The position numbers and the translations under genes were made by a program. From Actinomadura cremea (GTDB lineage Bacteria; Actinomycetota; Actinomycetes; Streptosporangiales; Streptosporangiaceae): a DNA stretch of 64,000 bases. The notes below the pieces were generated by a model. The model was given only the letters and a program-made list of their open reading frames with translations, had not been told where the DNA came from and did no database searches. How positions within the stretch are numbered: position 1 is the first letter of the stretch; the number at the start of each line of letters is the position of its first letter. The stretch is from contig NZ_BMRF01000005.1 of NCBI RefSeq assembly GCF_014648495.1, forward strand, positions 62,001 through 126,000, read 5' to 3'. Positions 37,115 to 46,098 of the stretch are shown piece by piece.

Positions 37115-37964
37115 CCGCGGGCTGCGGCTGGTACTCGGTGTGGTACTTCTCGCGGCGCACCTTGCGGCCGTCCTCCAGCAGGACGCGCCAGACGTCGATC
37201 TCGAACCCCTCGCGGCCGGTCGTCGGGACGCACCTGCTGCCGCTCCCGACGGCCGTCCCGTAGGGGGTGCGGTCGTAGCGTTCGGACGTCTCCGACCGGA
37301 CCTCGTAGCGGCGTTCGCCCCACAGGCCGACGGTGAGGGACGAGTCGGTGTAATCGACCTCGATACGGACGGGGTGCGCCGTGTCGTTGCGCCAGAGGAA
37401 GTCGAGATCGGGGTAGGCGACCGCGGCCTCGCGCCCGTCCGGGTACTCGGGAATCCACATGGTGTGCGCGCGCGCCTTCTGGATGTCGAGCCCGGCACGG
37501 AAGACGGCGTTGTAGAGGGTCGAACTGACCTGGCAGATGCCGCCGCCGGTGTCGTTCACGACGCGCGAGCCCATGATGACGGGTGCTGACACGTAGCCGC
37601 GGTCTTCGGTGCGGGGGCCCACGACCTCGTTGAACGAGAACGTCGCGCCGGGCTGCACGACCTCGCCGTCCAGCCGGCGGGCCGCGATCTCGATGTTGCG
37701 GACGCGCGGCTCGCCCCGCTCGAACCGGGTCGTGAAGGTGCTCATCGGGCGTTCCACCGGGTCCGCCCGCCGCGCGGCGGCGGCATCGGGGGCGGAGACG
37801 GCGGTCGCGGCGGGCTCCTGCGGCGCCCACAGGTACGTGGCCACCAGGAAGCCGTTGGCGACGAGCGCGCCGACGACGAACGGCCACCAGCGGCGCACGT
37901 GGTCGCGCAGCGCCCGCTGGTCCGCGCGGTATCGGCGGTAATGACGGCGCCGGGTCCGTCCCAC
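37101..37964 (-). CDS. VanW-family membrane-anchored protein
   Basis: A 287-residue protein with a very basic N-terminus (MGRTRRRHYRRYRADQRA), one TM helix at about 27-47 and an extracellular VanW domain. The hallmark is there: NIEIAARRLDGEVVQPGATFSFNEVVGPRTEDRGY and DTGGGICQVSSTLYNAVFRAGL. VanW occurs in some vancomycin-resistance clusters, but its activity is unknown, and no vanHAX genes are near. GTG start at 37964; a GGGGGG run is upstream. Confidence 0.9.
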   Translation of the reverse strand: MGRTRRRHYRRYRADQRALRDHVRRWWPFVVGALVANGFLVATYLWAPQEPAATAVSAPDAAAARRADPVERPMSTFTTRFERGEPRVRNIEIAARRLDGEVVQPGATFSFNEVVGPRTEDRGYVSAPVIMGSRVVNDTGGGICQVSSTLYNAVFRAGLDIQKARAHTMWIPEYPDGREAAVAYPDLDFLWRNDTAHPVRIEVDYTDSSLTVGLWGERRYEVRSETSERYDRTPYGTAVGSGSRCVPTTGREGFEIDVWRVLLEDGRKVRREKYHTEYQPQPAVTCV

Positions 37965-37980
37965 AGCTCACACCCCCCGC

Positions 37981-37999
37981 GGATCCCCGTGCGGGATCC
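37981..37999 (-). terminator. Hairpin between DUF6158 and VanW genes
   Basis: GGATCCC-CGTGC-GGGATCC, 7-bp perfect stem, 17 bp upstream of the vanW-like start and 146 bp past the DUF6158 stop. It could end the upstream transcript or act as a leader hairpin for vanW. Confidence 0.45.
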
Positions 38000-38144
38000 C
38001 GGAACGGGAGCCTGCCTGACGCGAGAGGGACGAACCGGCCTTCTTTACCCTCTATTCGAGAACTCTCTGCGGAAAACGAACGCACCACGCGCGCACGATG
38101 GTCTCCGGGTTGACAGCACCGCCGGCGGGGAGGTCGTGCGGGGG

Positions 38145-38366
38145 TCAGCGGGCACGGGCGCCTTCACGGAGGCGGTTGGGGTCGACCTCCCGGCCGGGAC
38201 GCCGGCGCAGGTACTCGCCCTCCATCTCGTTCGTCCGCCGCGTGTGCTCCTCGAGCGCCTGCTCGGACGCGTGGCGGAGCGTCTCGAACCGGGTCTCGTA
38301 CAGGTGGCCGAGCTCGCGGAACAGATCGTCGTCGGGGAGTTCCCGCGGGTCGATGCCCATCGTCAT
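38145..38366 (-). CDS. DUF6158 small protein
   Basis: A 73-residue charged, helical protein: MGIDPRELPDDDLFRELGHLYETRFETLRHASEQALEEHTRRTNEMEGEYLRR-RPGREVDPNRLREGAR, which matches the actinobacterial DUF6158 pattern end to end. Function unknown. GAGAGG lies about 8 nt before the first ATG (38366); a second ATG is two codons on. Confidence 0.85.
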   Translation of the reverse strand: MTMGIDPRELPDDDLFRELGHLYETRFETLRHASEQALEEHTRRTNEMEGEYLRRRPGREVDPNRLREGARAR

Positions 38367-38432
38367 CGCGCATACCTCTCTTTCACAGCGTTCCCGCCCC
38401 TTACCCGGACGCCACGCCGGTATGCGGACCTT

Positions 38433-40040
38433 TCACCCCGGTCCGGCCCGTCCGCCGGCCGGGCAGAAGACGGCGAGGGCCCGCCGGTGCTTGCCGAACC
38501 GGATGGTGCCCGCCATCGTCGACACCTCGCCGTCCCGCGCCAGCCGGAGCCCGCCGGCGGGCGACCACAGCTCCAGACCGCCGGCCCGCCACGCGCGGTA
38601 CCCCGGCGTCAGGGGCAGGTGGCCCGCCAGGACGGCGAGGACGGCGCGGGCGCGCGGCACCCGGCGGCCCGTCGCGACCATGCGGATGTCGAGGCAGCCG
38701 TCGTCGAGCCGCCGCCGCCAGGACGGGGCGGCACCGGGCGAGCCGTAGGCGCAGTTCCCCACGAACGCGAGCCAGACGCGGCGCCGGTGCCCGTCCACGT
38801 CCAGTTCGACCGGCTGGGAGCGGCGCAGCGTGCGGGCGGCGGCGACGGCGAGCGCGGGCCACTTGCCGAGGCGCCCTTCGAGCCGCTCGCGGCGGTCCAC
38901 GATCTCGGTGTAGGCGCCGAAGCTCGCGGTGTTGAGGAACAGCTGTTCCTCGTCGGGGCCCTGCACGGACCCGACGTCCACGCGGCCCAGGCGTCCGCTG
39001 CGGTAGGCGGCGATGGCATCGGCGGGGGTCTCGATCCCGTACGCGCGGGCGAAGTGGTCGAACGTGCCGCTGGGCACGATCAGCAGGGGAACGTCGTGGC
39101 CGAGTGCTGCGCGCGCGCCCGCGTTCACGGTTCCGTCCCCGCCCACGACGGCGAGGACCTCGGCGCGCTCCGCGGCCTCCCTGAACACCTTGTCGGGGTC
39201 GTCGTCCGGGCCCAGCCGGACGACCTCGGCCTCCGGCAGTTCGCGTTCCAGGAGCCCGATCGTCGTGTCGGTGGGCGTCGGCAGGATCCCGGACGCGCCG
39301 GCCCCCGACCCCGGGTTGACGACGGCGACGACCCCGCGGCCCTCGGCGTCGACGCGCATGTCCTCGCCGCCGGCCGGGCCGATGCGGGCCGCCGGGGGGC
39401 GCGGGGGCCACACCAGGCGGGTGCCGACGGCGGCGAGCGCGCCGATGCCGACGCCCGCGAGCACGTCCCCCGGATAGTGGGCGCCGGTGTAGACGCGGGC
39501 GAACGCCACGGCGGCCGCGGTCGCCGCGACGGGCGCGGCCACGGCGGCGGGCGCCTCCAGCGCCACCCCGGTCGCGAACGCGGCGGCCGAGGCCGAGTGC
39601 CCGGACGGGAACGCGTGCGAGGTCGGCAGCTTCCAGCGGATCCGGATCGGCGGCACCAGGTCCACGACCGGCCGTTTCCGGCGGAACGCGTGCTTGCCGA
39701 TGATGTTCACCGCCGGGCTCGCCACCGCGATCCCGATGGCCCCGCGCAGCGCGGCGCGCCGCAGCGCGGGCCGTCCGGCGGCCCCGAGGAGGCCCGCGGT
39801 GGTGAACCACAGCACCCCGTTGTCGGCGGACCGGGACAGCCGGGGCAGGACGTACTCCAGGCCGGGCAGCCGCGCCGCGGCGACGCTGTCGAACGCCCAG
39901 CGGTCCACCCGGCCGAGGCGGCGGAGCACCCACGGGCGGCGGCGACGGCGGGGTCTATGCTCGACCGCGGACACGGGCCGGGACGCGTTCTGCGCGGCCC
40001 CGGACGGGCGGGAGGGAGCCCTCGAGTGGTTGACGCGCAT
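38433..40040 (-). CDS. PAP2 phosphatase - diacylglycerol kinase fusion
   Basis: A 535-residue bifunctional lipid enzyme. N-terminal membrane PAP2 domain (about 40-235) has KHAFRRKRP, PSGHSA and ARVYTGAHYPGDV, the three phosphatase motifs. The C-terminal half is a DAGK/sphingosine-kinase-type catalytic domain with VVNPGSGAGA, VVGGDGTVNAGARAAL and IVPSGTFDHFARAYGI. It could dephosphorylate a lipid phosphate and phosphorylate a related lipid alcohol, such as a diacylglycerol or polyprenol. ATG at 40040. Divergent from a polysaccharide-type ABC exporter 110 bp away, suggesting lipid-carrier recycling, but that is inference. Confidence 0.9.
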   Translation of the reverse strand: MRVNHSRAPSRPSGAAQNASRPVSAVEHRPRRRRRPWVLRRLGRVDRWAFDSVAAARLPGLEYVLPRLSRSADNGVLWFTTAGLLGAAGRPALRRAALRGAIGIAVASPAVNIIGKHAFRRKRPVVDLVPPIRIRWKLPTSHAFPSGHSASAAAFATGVALEAPAAVAAPVAATAAAVAFARVYTGAHYPGDVLAGVGIGALAAVGTRLVWPPRPPAARIGPAGGEDMRVDAEGRGVVAVVNPGSGAGASGILPTPTDTTIGLLERELPEAEVVRLGPDDDPDKVFREAAERAEVLAVVGGDGTVNAGARAALGHDVPLLIVPSGTFDHFARAYGIETPADAIAAYRSGRLGRVDVGSVQGPDEEQLFLNTASFGAYTEIVDRRERLEGRLGKWPALAVAAARTLRRSQPVELDVDGHRRRVWLAFVGNCAYGSPGAAPSWRRRLDDGCLDIRMVATGRRVPRARAVLAVLAGHLPLTPGYRAWRAGGLELWSPAGGLRLARDGEVSTMAGTIRFGKHRRALAVFCPAGGRAGPG

Positions 40041-40150
40041 GCCCCGGGTATCCCCAAAGGCGCCGACATGATTCCGGGAAGATCTCAAATCGGGGGTCAC
40101 ATGCGGGCGAACGTCACTCGGACAACATCGACTGCAATAAGCTTCCCGGC

Positions 40151-41122
40151 ATGAGTCACCCGGAACGGCTCGGTTCCCCGGGTGGCGAGTCGGTCGGCAC
40201 GATCGCGGAGCCTCCTCACGTGAACGAGAAGCTGTCCGACTACGCCGCACGGTATGGGCTGAGGCAGAGCGCGGCACGCCCACCTCTGGGCAAGTACCTC
40301 CGCGATGTGTGGGCCCGGCGCAACTTCATCTGGGCCTTCGCGTCGGCGAAGAACATCTCGACGTACAGCGACTCGCGCCTCGGCCAGGTGTGGCAGGTGC
40401 TGACGCCGCTGCTGAACGCGGCCGTCTACTACCTGATCTTCGGGTTGCTGCTGCAGCTCGACCGGGGCATCCCGGACTTCATCCCGTTCCTGGTGACCGG
40501 CGTGTTCCTGTTCGGCTTCACCCAGCGGTCGGTCACCGCCGGGTCCAAGTCGGTCGGGGACAACCTGTCGCTGATCCGGGCGCTGCACTTCCCCCGGGCG
40601 ACGCTGCCGCTCGCGATCGCGGTGGTCGAACTGCAGCAGCTGCTGCTGGCGCTGATCGTCCTGTTCGCGATCATCCTCGCGTTCGGCGAGCCGCTGACGT
40701 TCTACATGTTCCTGTTCATCCCGATCCTGATGCTCCAGCTGATGTTCAACGTGGGCATCAGCATGGTCATGGCGCGGCTCGGGGCGTTCAACCGCGACAT
40801 CACGCAGCTCCTCCCGTTCGTCATGCGCACCTGGCTGTACGCGTCCGGCGTCATCTTCAGCCTGCCGCAGCTCATGGAGCGCGCCGACCTGCTGAACAAC
40901 CACCCGTGGCTCGGGGAGATCCTCCAGGCGAACCCCGCGTACGTGTTCCTCGAGCTGAGCAGGCACGCCCTGCTGGGCGAGTACCGGAACTACGTGGAGA
41001 CGAGCCTCGGCATGGCCTCCATGGGCCAGCTGTGGCTGTACGCGGTCGGCTGGGCCGTCGCCATGCTGATCGGCGGGTTCTACTTCTTCTACCGTGCCGA
41101 GGAGCGTTACGGCCGTGGCTGA
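40151..41122 (+). CDS. ABC-2 polysaccharide/teichoic-acid exporter permease (TagG/Wzm-like)
   Basis: A 323-residue permease. After a soluble start it has about six TM helices. YSDSRLGQVWQVLTPLLNAAVYYLIFG and ALHFPRATLPLAIAVVELQQ are typical of Wzm/TagG ABC-2 transporters that export undecaprenyl-linked glycans. ATG at 40151. It overlaps the ATPase gene by 8 bp, forming a two-gene operon. Actinobacterial homologues include galactan exporter permeases; the cargo is not shown here since no glycosyltransferases are in view. Confidence 0.9.
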   Translation: MSHPERLGSPGGESVGTIAEPPHVNEKLSDYAARYGLRQSAARPPLGKYLRDVWARRNFIWAFASAKNISTYSDSRLGQVWQVLTPLLNAAVYYLIFGLLLQLDRGIPDFIPFLVTGVFLFGFTQRSVTAGSKSVGDNLSLIRALHFPRATLPLAIAVVELQQLLLALIVLFAIILAFGEPLTFYMFLFIPILMLQLMFNVGISMVMARLGAFNRDITQLLPFVMRTWLYASGVIFSLPQLMERADLLNNHPWLGEILQANPAYVFLELSRHALLGEYRNYVETSLGMASMGQLWLYAVGWAVAMLIGGFYFFYRAEERYGRG

Positions 41123-41906
41123 CACCAAGGTCCGGAACGAGGTCGCGATCGACCCGACCCGCGAGCCGATCGTCGTCGTGGACGACCTGCACATCGTCTA
41201 CCGGGTGTTCGGCGCGGGCGGCAAGGGCAACGCCGCGAGCGCGTTCTCCCGCGTCATCCGGCGGCGCAACCGTCCGACGATGACCGAGATCCACGCGATC
41301 AAGGGGCTGTCGTTCGTCGCCTACCGGGGCGAGGCCGTCGGGATCATCGGCACCAACGGCTCCGGCAAGTCGACGCTGCTGAAGGCCATCGCGGGCCTGC
41401 TGCCGCCGCACGGCGGCGGCGTCTACACCGACGGCCAGCCGTCCCTCCTCGGCGTCAACGCCGCCCTGATGAAGGACCTCACGGGCGAGCGCAACATCGT
41501 GCTCGGCTGCCTGGCGATGGGCATGTCCCCCGCGGAGACCAAGGCGAAGTACCACGAGATCGTGAACTTCGCCGGGCTCAAAGAGGGGTTCATCCAGTAC
41601 CCGATGCGGACGTACTCGTCCGGCATGGGCGCCCGCCTCCGGTTCGCGATCGCGGCGGCCAAGACGCACGACGTGCTGCTGATCGACGAGGCCCTCGCGA
41701 CCGGCGACGCCAAGTTCAAGACCAAGAGCAAGCGCCGCATCGAGGAGCTGCGCAAGGAGGCCGGCGCGGTCTTCCTGGTCGCGCACCAGCTCGACGTGGT
41801 GAAGGAGACCTGCGACCGGGTCCTGTGGATCGACGACGGCAAGATGCACATGGACGGCCCGCCGGAAGAGGTCATCTCCGCCTACACCGAGGCCACCGGC
41901 AAGTAG
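41115..41906 (+). CDS. ABC exporter ATPase (TagH/Wzt-like)
   Basis: A 263-residue ATP-binding subunit. Walker [10 protein letters not shown], the Q-loop region, signature [16 protein letters not shown] and Walker [13 protein letters not shown], with the H-loop in LVAHQLD. The tight link with the permease and the SSGM signature are typical of teichoic-acid/O-antigen exporters. It lacks the long C-terminal glycan-binding domain of some Wzt proteins. GTG at 41115, with GGAG upstream, is preferred over an upstream start at 41094. Confidence 0.92.
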   Translation: MADTKVRNEVAIDPTREPIVVVDDLHIVYRVFGAGGKGNAASAFSRVIRRRNRPTMTEIHAIKGLSFVAYRGEAVGIIGTNGSGKSTLLKAIAGLLPPHGGGVYTDGQPSLLGVNAALMKDLTGERNIVLGCLAMGMSPAETKAKYHEIVNFAGLKEGFIQYPMRTYSSGMGARLRFAIAAAKTHDVLLIDEALATGDAKFKTKSKRRIEELRKEAGAVFLVAHQLDVVKETCDRVLWIDDGKMHMDGPPEEVISAYTEATGK

Positions 41907-41979
41907 CGGGACGCCGCACCGCAGCGGCGCGCGGCTGGTAGAGATGGACCGACAAGATCCGTCTCACGAGGAGGTCGCG

Positions 41980-42501
41980 ATGGCCGCCAGGCCCCCGCTC
42001 CCGCACGAGTTCCTGCCGCAGGTCCCGTCGTTCACCGTCAGCAGCGACGACATCGCCGACGGCGAGCGGCTCGGCGACGCGCACGTCTTCGACGACTGGG
42101 GCTTCTCCGGCGGGAACCGGTCCCCGCAGCTGCGCTGGTCGGGCTTTCCCGCCGAGACCAAGAGCTTCGCGGTGACGTGCTTCGACCCGGACGCCCCCAC
42201 CGGCAGCGGCTTCTGGCACTGGTCGCTGTTCGACGTCCCCGCCGGGGTCATCGAGCTGCAGACCGGTGCCGGGACCGAGGACGCCAAGGTCGGCGTGCAC
42301 GCCCGCAACGACTACGGCGTGAAGGCGTTCGGCGGCGCCGCCCCGCCCCCCGGCGACCCGCACCGCTACGTCTTCACCGTGCACGCGCTGGACGTCGAGT
42401 CCCTCGGCCTCGACTCCGACACCTCCCCGGCCGTCGTGGGCTTCAACATCACCGCCCACACCCTGGCCCGCGCCGTGATCGTCCCCGAGTACGGCAGCTG
42501 A
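41980..42501 (+). CDS. YbhB/YbcL-family PEBP (Raf kinase inhibitor-like) protein
   Basis: A 173-residue phosphatidylethanolamine-binding-like protein. [36 protein letters not shown] holds the CR1 motif with the DPDAP ligand loop; the later [21 protein letters not shown] holds CR2. No signal peptide, so cytoplasmic. Biological role of bacterial members is unknown. ATG at 41980 has GGAGG upstream. A terminator follows. Confidence 0.92.
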   Translation: MAARPPLPHEFLPQVPSFTVSSDDIADGERLGDAHVFDDWGFSGGNRSPQLRWSGFPAETKSFAVTCFDPDAPTGSGFWHWSLFDVPAGVIELQTGAGTEDAKVGVHARNDYGVKAFGGAAPPPGDPHRYVFTVHALDVESLGLDSDTSPAVVGFNITAHTLARAVIVPEYGS

Positions 42502-42520
42502 GGCCTGGCCGCCCGGACAC

Positions 42521-42565
42521 GGTTTGCGCGGCCGGGGGCGCCCGGCGCCGGAGGCCGCGCAAGCC
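42521..42565 (+). terminator. Terminator after PEBP gene
   Basis: 13-bp stem with one G-U pair (GGTTTGCGCGGCC / GGCCGCGCAAGCC) around a 19-nt loop that is itself GC dyad-rich, 19 bp after the stop. Confidence 0.75.
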
Positions 42566-42670
42566 GCCGGGAATGAGCACTGCATGTCCGTCCTGCGGAA
42601 AGATGCGCTGATTTACCTCCGGTGACCGCGAGATGCTGGTGCCTCGCCACGACTGCGAGAGGACGGGGCC

Positions 42671-43456
42671 GTGCCAGCCTGGAGTCGGGATCCGGAGGAC
42701 CGCGAGGAACGCGAAGAGTACGGGTACGGGCTCGGCGACCCGGGCGGTCTCCTGGTGCTGAAGTACCGCTCGTCCGGCGGGATCGATTTCGGTGAGAGCC
42801 GACAGGACTTCCTGCACCAGCTGTACTGGTCGCCGGACGGTCCGCTCGCGACGTCCCAGGGGTTCATCACCGCGCCCCTGGAGGCGTACTGGGTGCGGCG
42901 AGCGGTCAGCCACGAGCTGCGGGCGGGCGACCGGCAGACGGTCTACCGGATCTGCCTGCGGGAGGTCCCGGCGGCGCTGACGGCGCTGCGCACCGGGCCG
43001 CTGGCCATCGACGGCGAGGCGGCGCGGCTGATCGAGCGGATCGCCCGCCGGGACTGCGACGAGACCGCCGCGCTCGCCGCGCGCCGCCGGATCGTGGCCG
43101 GGCTCGGCGGGCCGCCGCGGCGGGGGCCCGCCGGCACGGGCGTCGCGCTGACCGTGGCGCGGGCCCTGTCGCGCGACCCCGCCGACCAGACGCGGCTGGA
43201 CGAGTGGGCCGAGCGGCTCCGCGTCAGCGTGAAGACGCTGCAGCGCGACTTCGTCCGCGAGTTCGGCATGCCGTACACGCAGTGGCGCACCAAGCTGCGG
43301 CTCCGCTCCGCCCGGGTGCTGCTGTGCTTCACCCCGGTGACGCAGGTCGCGCCGCTCGTCGGCTACGCCAGCCCGTCGGCGTTCATCACGGCGTTCACGA
43401 AGGAGTACGGCCATACGCCGGGCACGCGAGCGCCCGGGTTCGATCCCCGGCCGTGA
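42671..43456 (+). CDS. AraC-family transcriptional regulator
   Basis: A 261-residue regulator. A cupin-like N-terminal half is followed by a double HTH (about 170-258): LDEWAERLRVSVKTLQRDFVREFGMPYTQWRTKLRLRSARVLL and VAPLVGYASPSAFITAFTKEYGHTPG. This is the AraC/XylS DNA-binding pattern. GTG at 42671 has GAGG upstream. Target unknown; no divergent partner. Converges on the radical-SAM gene with a strong terminator between. Confidence 0.9.
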   Translation: MPAWSRDPEDREEREEYGYGLGDPGGLLVLKYRSSGGIDFGESRQDFLHQLYWSPDGPLATSQGFITAPLEAYWVRRAVSHELRAGDRQTVYRICLREVPAALTALRTGPLAIDGEAARLIERIARRDCDETAALAARRRIVAGLGGPPRRGPAGTGVALTVARALSRDPADQTRLDEWAERLRVSVKTLQRDFVREFGMPYTQWRTKLRLRSARVLLCFTPVTQVAPLVGYASPSAFITAFTKEYGHTPGTRAPGFDPRP

Positions 43457-43480
43457 GCCCCGCGTGGGGCGACCCGTGGT

Positions 43481-43513
43481 GTGGCGTGTCCGTCCGGGGG
43501 ACGAACACGCCAC
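43481..43513. terminator. Bidirectional terminator between AraC and KamA-like genes
   Basis: Stem GTGGCGTGT / ACACGCCAC, one mismatch, then CGTCC / GGACG, with GGG loop: 14 paired bases. It serves both convergent genes. Confidence 0.82.
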
Positions 43514-43520
43514 GAGCGGG

Positions 43521-44837
43521 TCACTCCTGGAACGGGAAGCGGTCCGCGAAGGCGGGCTTGAGGTCGTCCAGCCAGACCGCCTCGGGGTCGTACTTGGCGT
43601 AGAACGGCCTGCCGACCAGGTCGGAGTCGCGCGCCTGGATGAAGTGCAGGGCGAACACCTTCTCCCCGAACAGCTCCAGGACGCCGTCCACGCAGACCTT
43701 GCCGGGCGTGGCGGACATGGACGGGCCCCGGACCGTCCGGGCGAGCCCGGAGACGTTGCTGTAGGCGTCCCGGAAGATCTCGTAGGCGTCGCCCAGGGGA
43801 ACCGCGAAGTAGTCCTGCGGGCCCGTGTCGCGCTCCACGAACATGTAGTACGGGACGAGACCCATGCGCGTCTGCACGCGCCACATCGTCTCCCAGGTCT
43901 TCGCGTCGTCGTTGATCGTGCGGATCAGCGGGGCCTGGGTGCGGATGACCGCGCCGGTGTCGCGGATGCGGCGGCACGCCTCGGTGACCATGAGCGGCTC
44001 GAGCTCGCGCGGGTGCGTGAAGTGCGCCATGAACGCGAGGTTCTTGCCGGACTCCACGACCTGCTCGAACAGCCGGAGCATGGCGTCGGCGTCCGGGTCG
44101 GTGACGAACTTCTGCGGCCAGTACGCGAGCGACTTGGTGCCGATGCGGATCGACTCGAGCTGTTCCAGGTCCAGCAGCGGCTCGAGGTAGCGGCGCAGCA
44201 CCGGCTCGCCCATGATCATGGCATCGCCGCCGGTGAACAGGACGCTGGTGACCTCCGGGTGCGCGACCAGGTAGTCGCGCAGCGCGGCGGGCTCGTCGCC
44301 GGCCATCTTCAGGTCGGGCTCGCCGACGAACTGCGCCCACCGGAAGCAGTACGTGCAGTACGCGTGGCACGTCTGCCCCTGCTTGGGGAAGTACAGAACG
44401 GTCTCGTCGTACTTGTGCTGCATCCCGGGGATCTTGCCGTCCCCGAAGCTCGGGATGTTGAGCTCCATCTGCCCGGCCGGATGCGGGTTCAGCTTCATCC
44501 GCACCGCGTGCGCGGCGGCCTCCACCTCCGCCTTGGGCGCCTCCCTCGCGAGCAGGTCCGACAGGCGCGCGACGTCCTCGGCCGGCAGCATGTCCTCCAT
44601 CGGGAAGACGAGCCGGTAGATGGGGTCGTCGGGCGCGGCCGTCCAGTCGATCAGCTCGTCGATGACGTAGGCGTTCGTCCGGAACGGCAGGACGGTCGCG
44701 ACCGCCCGGGTGGCGAGCCGCTCGGCCGGCGAGAGCCCGGCGCGAGCGGTCAGCTCGTCGAGGTGCTTCGCCGTGAAGGCGCGGAACTTGCGACCGGTGG
44801 ATCGCATGGCGGGGGCCGCGTCGTTCACCAGTGTCAC
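43521..44837 (-). CDS. KamA-family radical SAM aminomutase-like enzyme
   Basis: A 438-residue radical SAM protein. The [4Fe-4S] motif CX3CX2C is at Cys157, Cys161, Cys164 (TCHAYCTYCFRW). It has the KamA-like arrangement of ELNIPSFGDG before and VLFTGGDAMIM after it. A Lys in TPGKVCVDG could be the PLP lysine of lysine 2,3-aminomutase-type enzymes. The GTG at 44837 has AAGGAG 9 nt upstream, so I prefer it to a GTG at 44906 that gives 23 more residues. No epm or lysine-metabolism genes nearby. True substrate unknown. Confidence 0.87.
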   Translation of the reverse strand: MTLVNDAAPAMRSTGRKFRAFTAKHLDELTARAGLSPAERLATRAVATVLPFRTNAYVIDELIDWTAAPDDPIYRLVFPMEDMLPAEDVARLSDLLAREAPKAEVEAAAHAVRMKLNPHPAGQMELNIPSFGDGKIPGMQHKYDETVLYFPKQGQTCHAYCTYCFRWAQFVGEPDLKMAGDEPAALRDYLVAHPEVTSVLFTGGDAMIMGEPVLRRYLEPLLDLEQLESIRIGTKSLAYWPQKFVTDPDADAMLRLFEQVVESGKNLAFMAHFTHPRELEPLMVTEACRRIRDTGAVIRTQAPLIRTINDDAKTWETMWRVQTRMGLVPYYMFVERDTGPQDYFAVPLGDAYEIFRDAYSNVSGLARTVRGPSMSATPGKVCVDGVLELFGEKVFALHFIQARDSDLVGRPFYAKYDPEAVWLDDLKPAFADRFPFQE

Positions 44838-45177
44838 GTGTTGGTACTCCTTGCTGTCGGCGGGCACGGCGCGCCGGAAAGGCACGCCGTCACGGACTGT
44901 GAGCACAGACCCGGCAAGTCACCCCCATTGAACAGTCCTTGGGTGGTTCCTGCCGAATTGATACCCCATACACGGTACGGGGCAAGCCTGGTCAGTCAGG
45001 ATCCCGACAAATCACCCGGCCATGATCGTGGACGGGACGCGCCTTGTAAACGACTACGCGACGTCAACGTGCACGGTGCGATACGGGTGCGGGACCGTCC
45101 GGAAACGCGGCGCAGGTCACACCATCGCCGATGTTCGGAAATACTGGCGGGATCCGTGCGGTGCGAGGGGGTGTGCG
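44838..45177. other. 340-bp divergent intergenic region
   Basis: Contains the promoters for the radical-SAM and DUF998 genes. CCCCATAC-ACG-GTACGGGG (44964-44982, one mismatch) is a possible operator. Upstream starts for both flanking genes extend into it (44906 and 45022). No RNA gene seen. Confidence 0.45.
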
Positions 45178-46098
45178 TTGGACTCGGCGGACGCCAGGGG
45201 AGACGCCAGGGGGACGGTCGGCACGACCGGCCCGGCGGCCGCCCCGGCGGACGGTGCGACGGACGGCGCGGCGGACGGTGCGACGGACGGTGCGACGGAC
45301 GGTGCGGAGGGGCGCGGCGGCTCCCGGAAGCCGCGCGGGCGCGGCGGATCCGACGGGCACGGCGGGCACGGCGGGCCCGGCGTGGCCCCCCGGTACATGG
45401 TCGTCCTGGCCTGCGCGGCGGCGGTCTGCTACGCGTCGTTCCTGCTGGAGCACCTGTTCAGCCCCCAGCTCGACGCCGTGAACGGGTACGTCAGCGAGCT
45501 TTCCGCGGCCGACCAGCCGTACCGGTTCGTCTACGGCGGCGGCGACGCGCTCACGGGCGTGATGACGCTCACGGTCGCCGCGGGGGCGCTGCGCAAGCTG
45601 GGGCGGCGGCCGCTGGCGACGGCCGGCTGGTCGTTCCTCGGGATGTTCGGGCTCTGCGCCATCGGGGACGCCGTCTTCCCGCTCGACTGCGCGCCGAGCC
45701 TGCAGACCTGGTGCGCGCTGCGGGAACGGTCGTCGCACGTGTCGTTCGCGCACGCGTTCCACTCGGTGACCAGCAGCGCCGTGATCGTCTGCGGGGTCGC
45801 CGCGCTGCTGCTGCTGTCGCTGGCCGCCCGCCGGTACGGGTGGTGGCCCCCGCTGGCGCGCTGGGGCTGGATGCTCGCGCTCACCGAGTCGGTGTTCGCC
45901 CTCGTCACGCTCGCGGCCATGTACCACGGGGAGTGGCTCGGCATCGTGCAGCGCTTCCAGATCGGGATCCTGTGCCTCGGCCTGCTGACGATCGCGTGGG
46001 CCCTGCACTCCGACCGCGCGCGGGACGATCGCGCGGACGGCGACCGCGATCGCGCCGATCGCACGGCGCCGGACGTCCGTCCGGAGGGCGCGGGATGA
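45178..46098 (+). CDS. DUF998-family membrane protein with repetitive N-terminus
   Basis: Roughly 306 residues from a TTG start at 45178 with GAGGGG about 9 nt before it. An in-frame ATG at 45022 would add 52 residues but reads Cys/Arg-rich and unlike protein. After a Gly/Ala/Asp/Thr-rich stretch come about six TM helices beginning [23 protein letters not shown]. The DUF998 pattern [32 protein letters not shown] is clear. Function unknown. Its stop overlaps the hydrolase start (ATGA), so it begins a four-gene run. Confidence 0.75.
   Translation: MDSADARGDARGTVGTTGPAAAPADGATDGAADGATDGATDGAEGRGGSRKPRGRGGSDGHGGHGGPGVAPRYMVVLACAAAVCYASFLLEHLFSPQLDAVNGYVSELSAADQPYRFVYGGGDALTGVMTLTVAAGALRKLGRRPLATAGWSFLGMFGLCAIGDAVFPLDCAPSLQTWCALRERSSHVSFAHAFHSVTSSAVIVCGVAALLLLSLAARRYGWWPPLARWGWMLALTESVFALVTLAAMYHGEWLGIVQRFQIGILCLGLLTIAWALHSDRARDDRADGDRDRADRTAPDVRPEGAG
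45253..45300 (+). repeat. Four 12-bp tandem repeats in the DUF998 gene
   Basis: Four copies of GGTGCGACGGAC (second copy with two changes), encoding DGAT/DGAA units in the extracytoplasmic or linker N-terminus. Confidence 0.9.

Noticed and set aside
37101-37964. Vancomycin-resistance cluster because of VanW
   Set aside because: No vanH, vanA/B/D, vanX, vanR or vanS genes nearby; VanW-domain proteins are common outside resistance loci.
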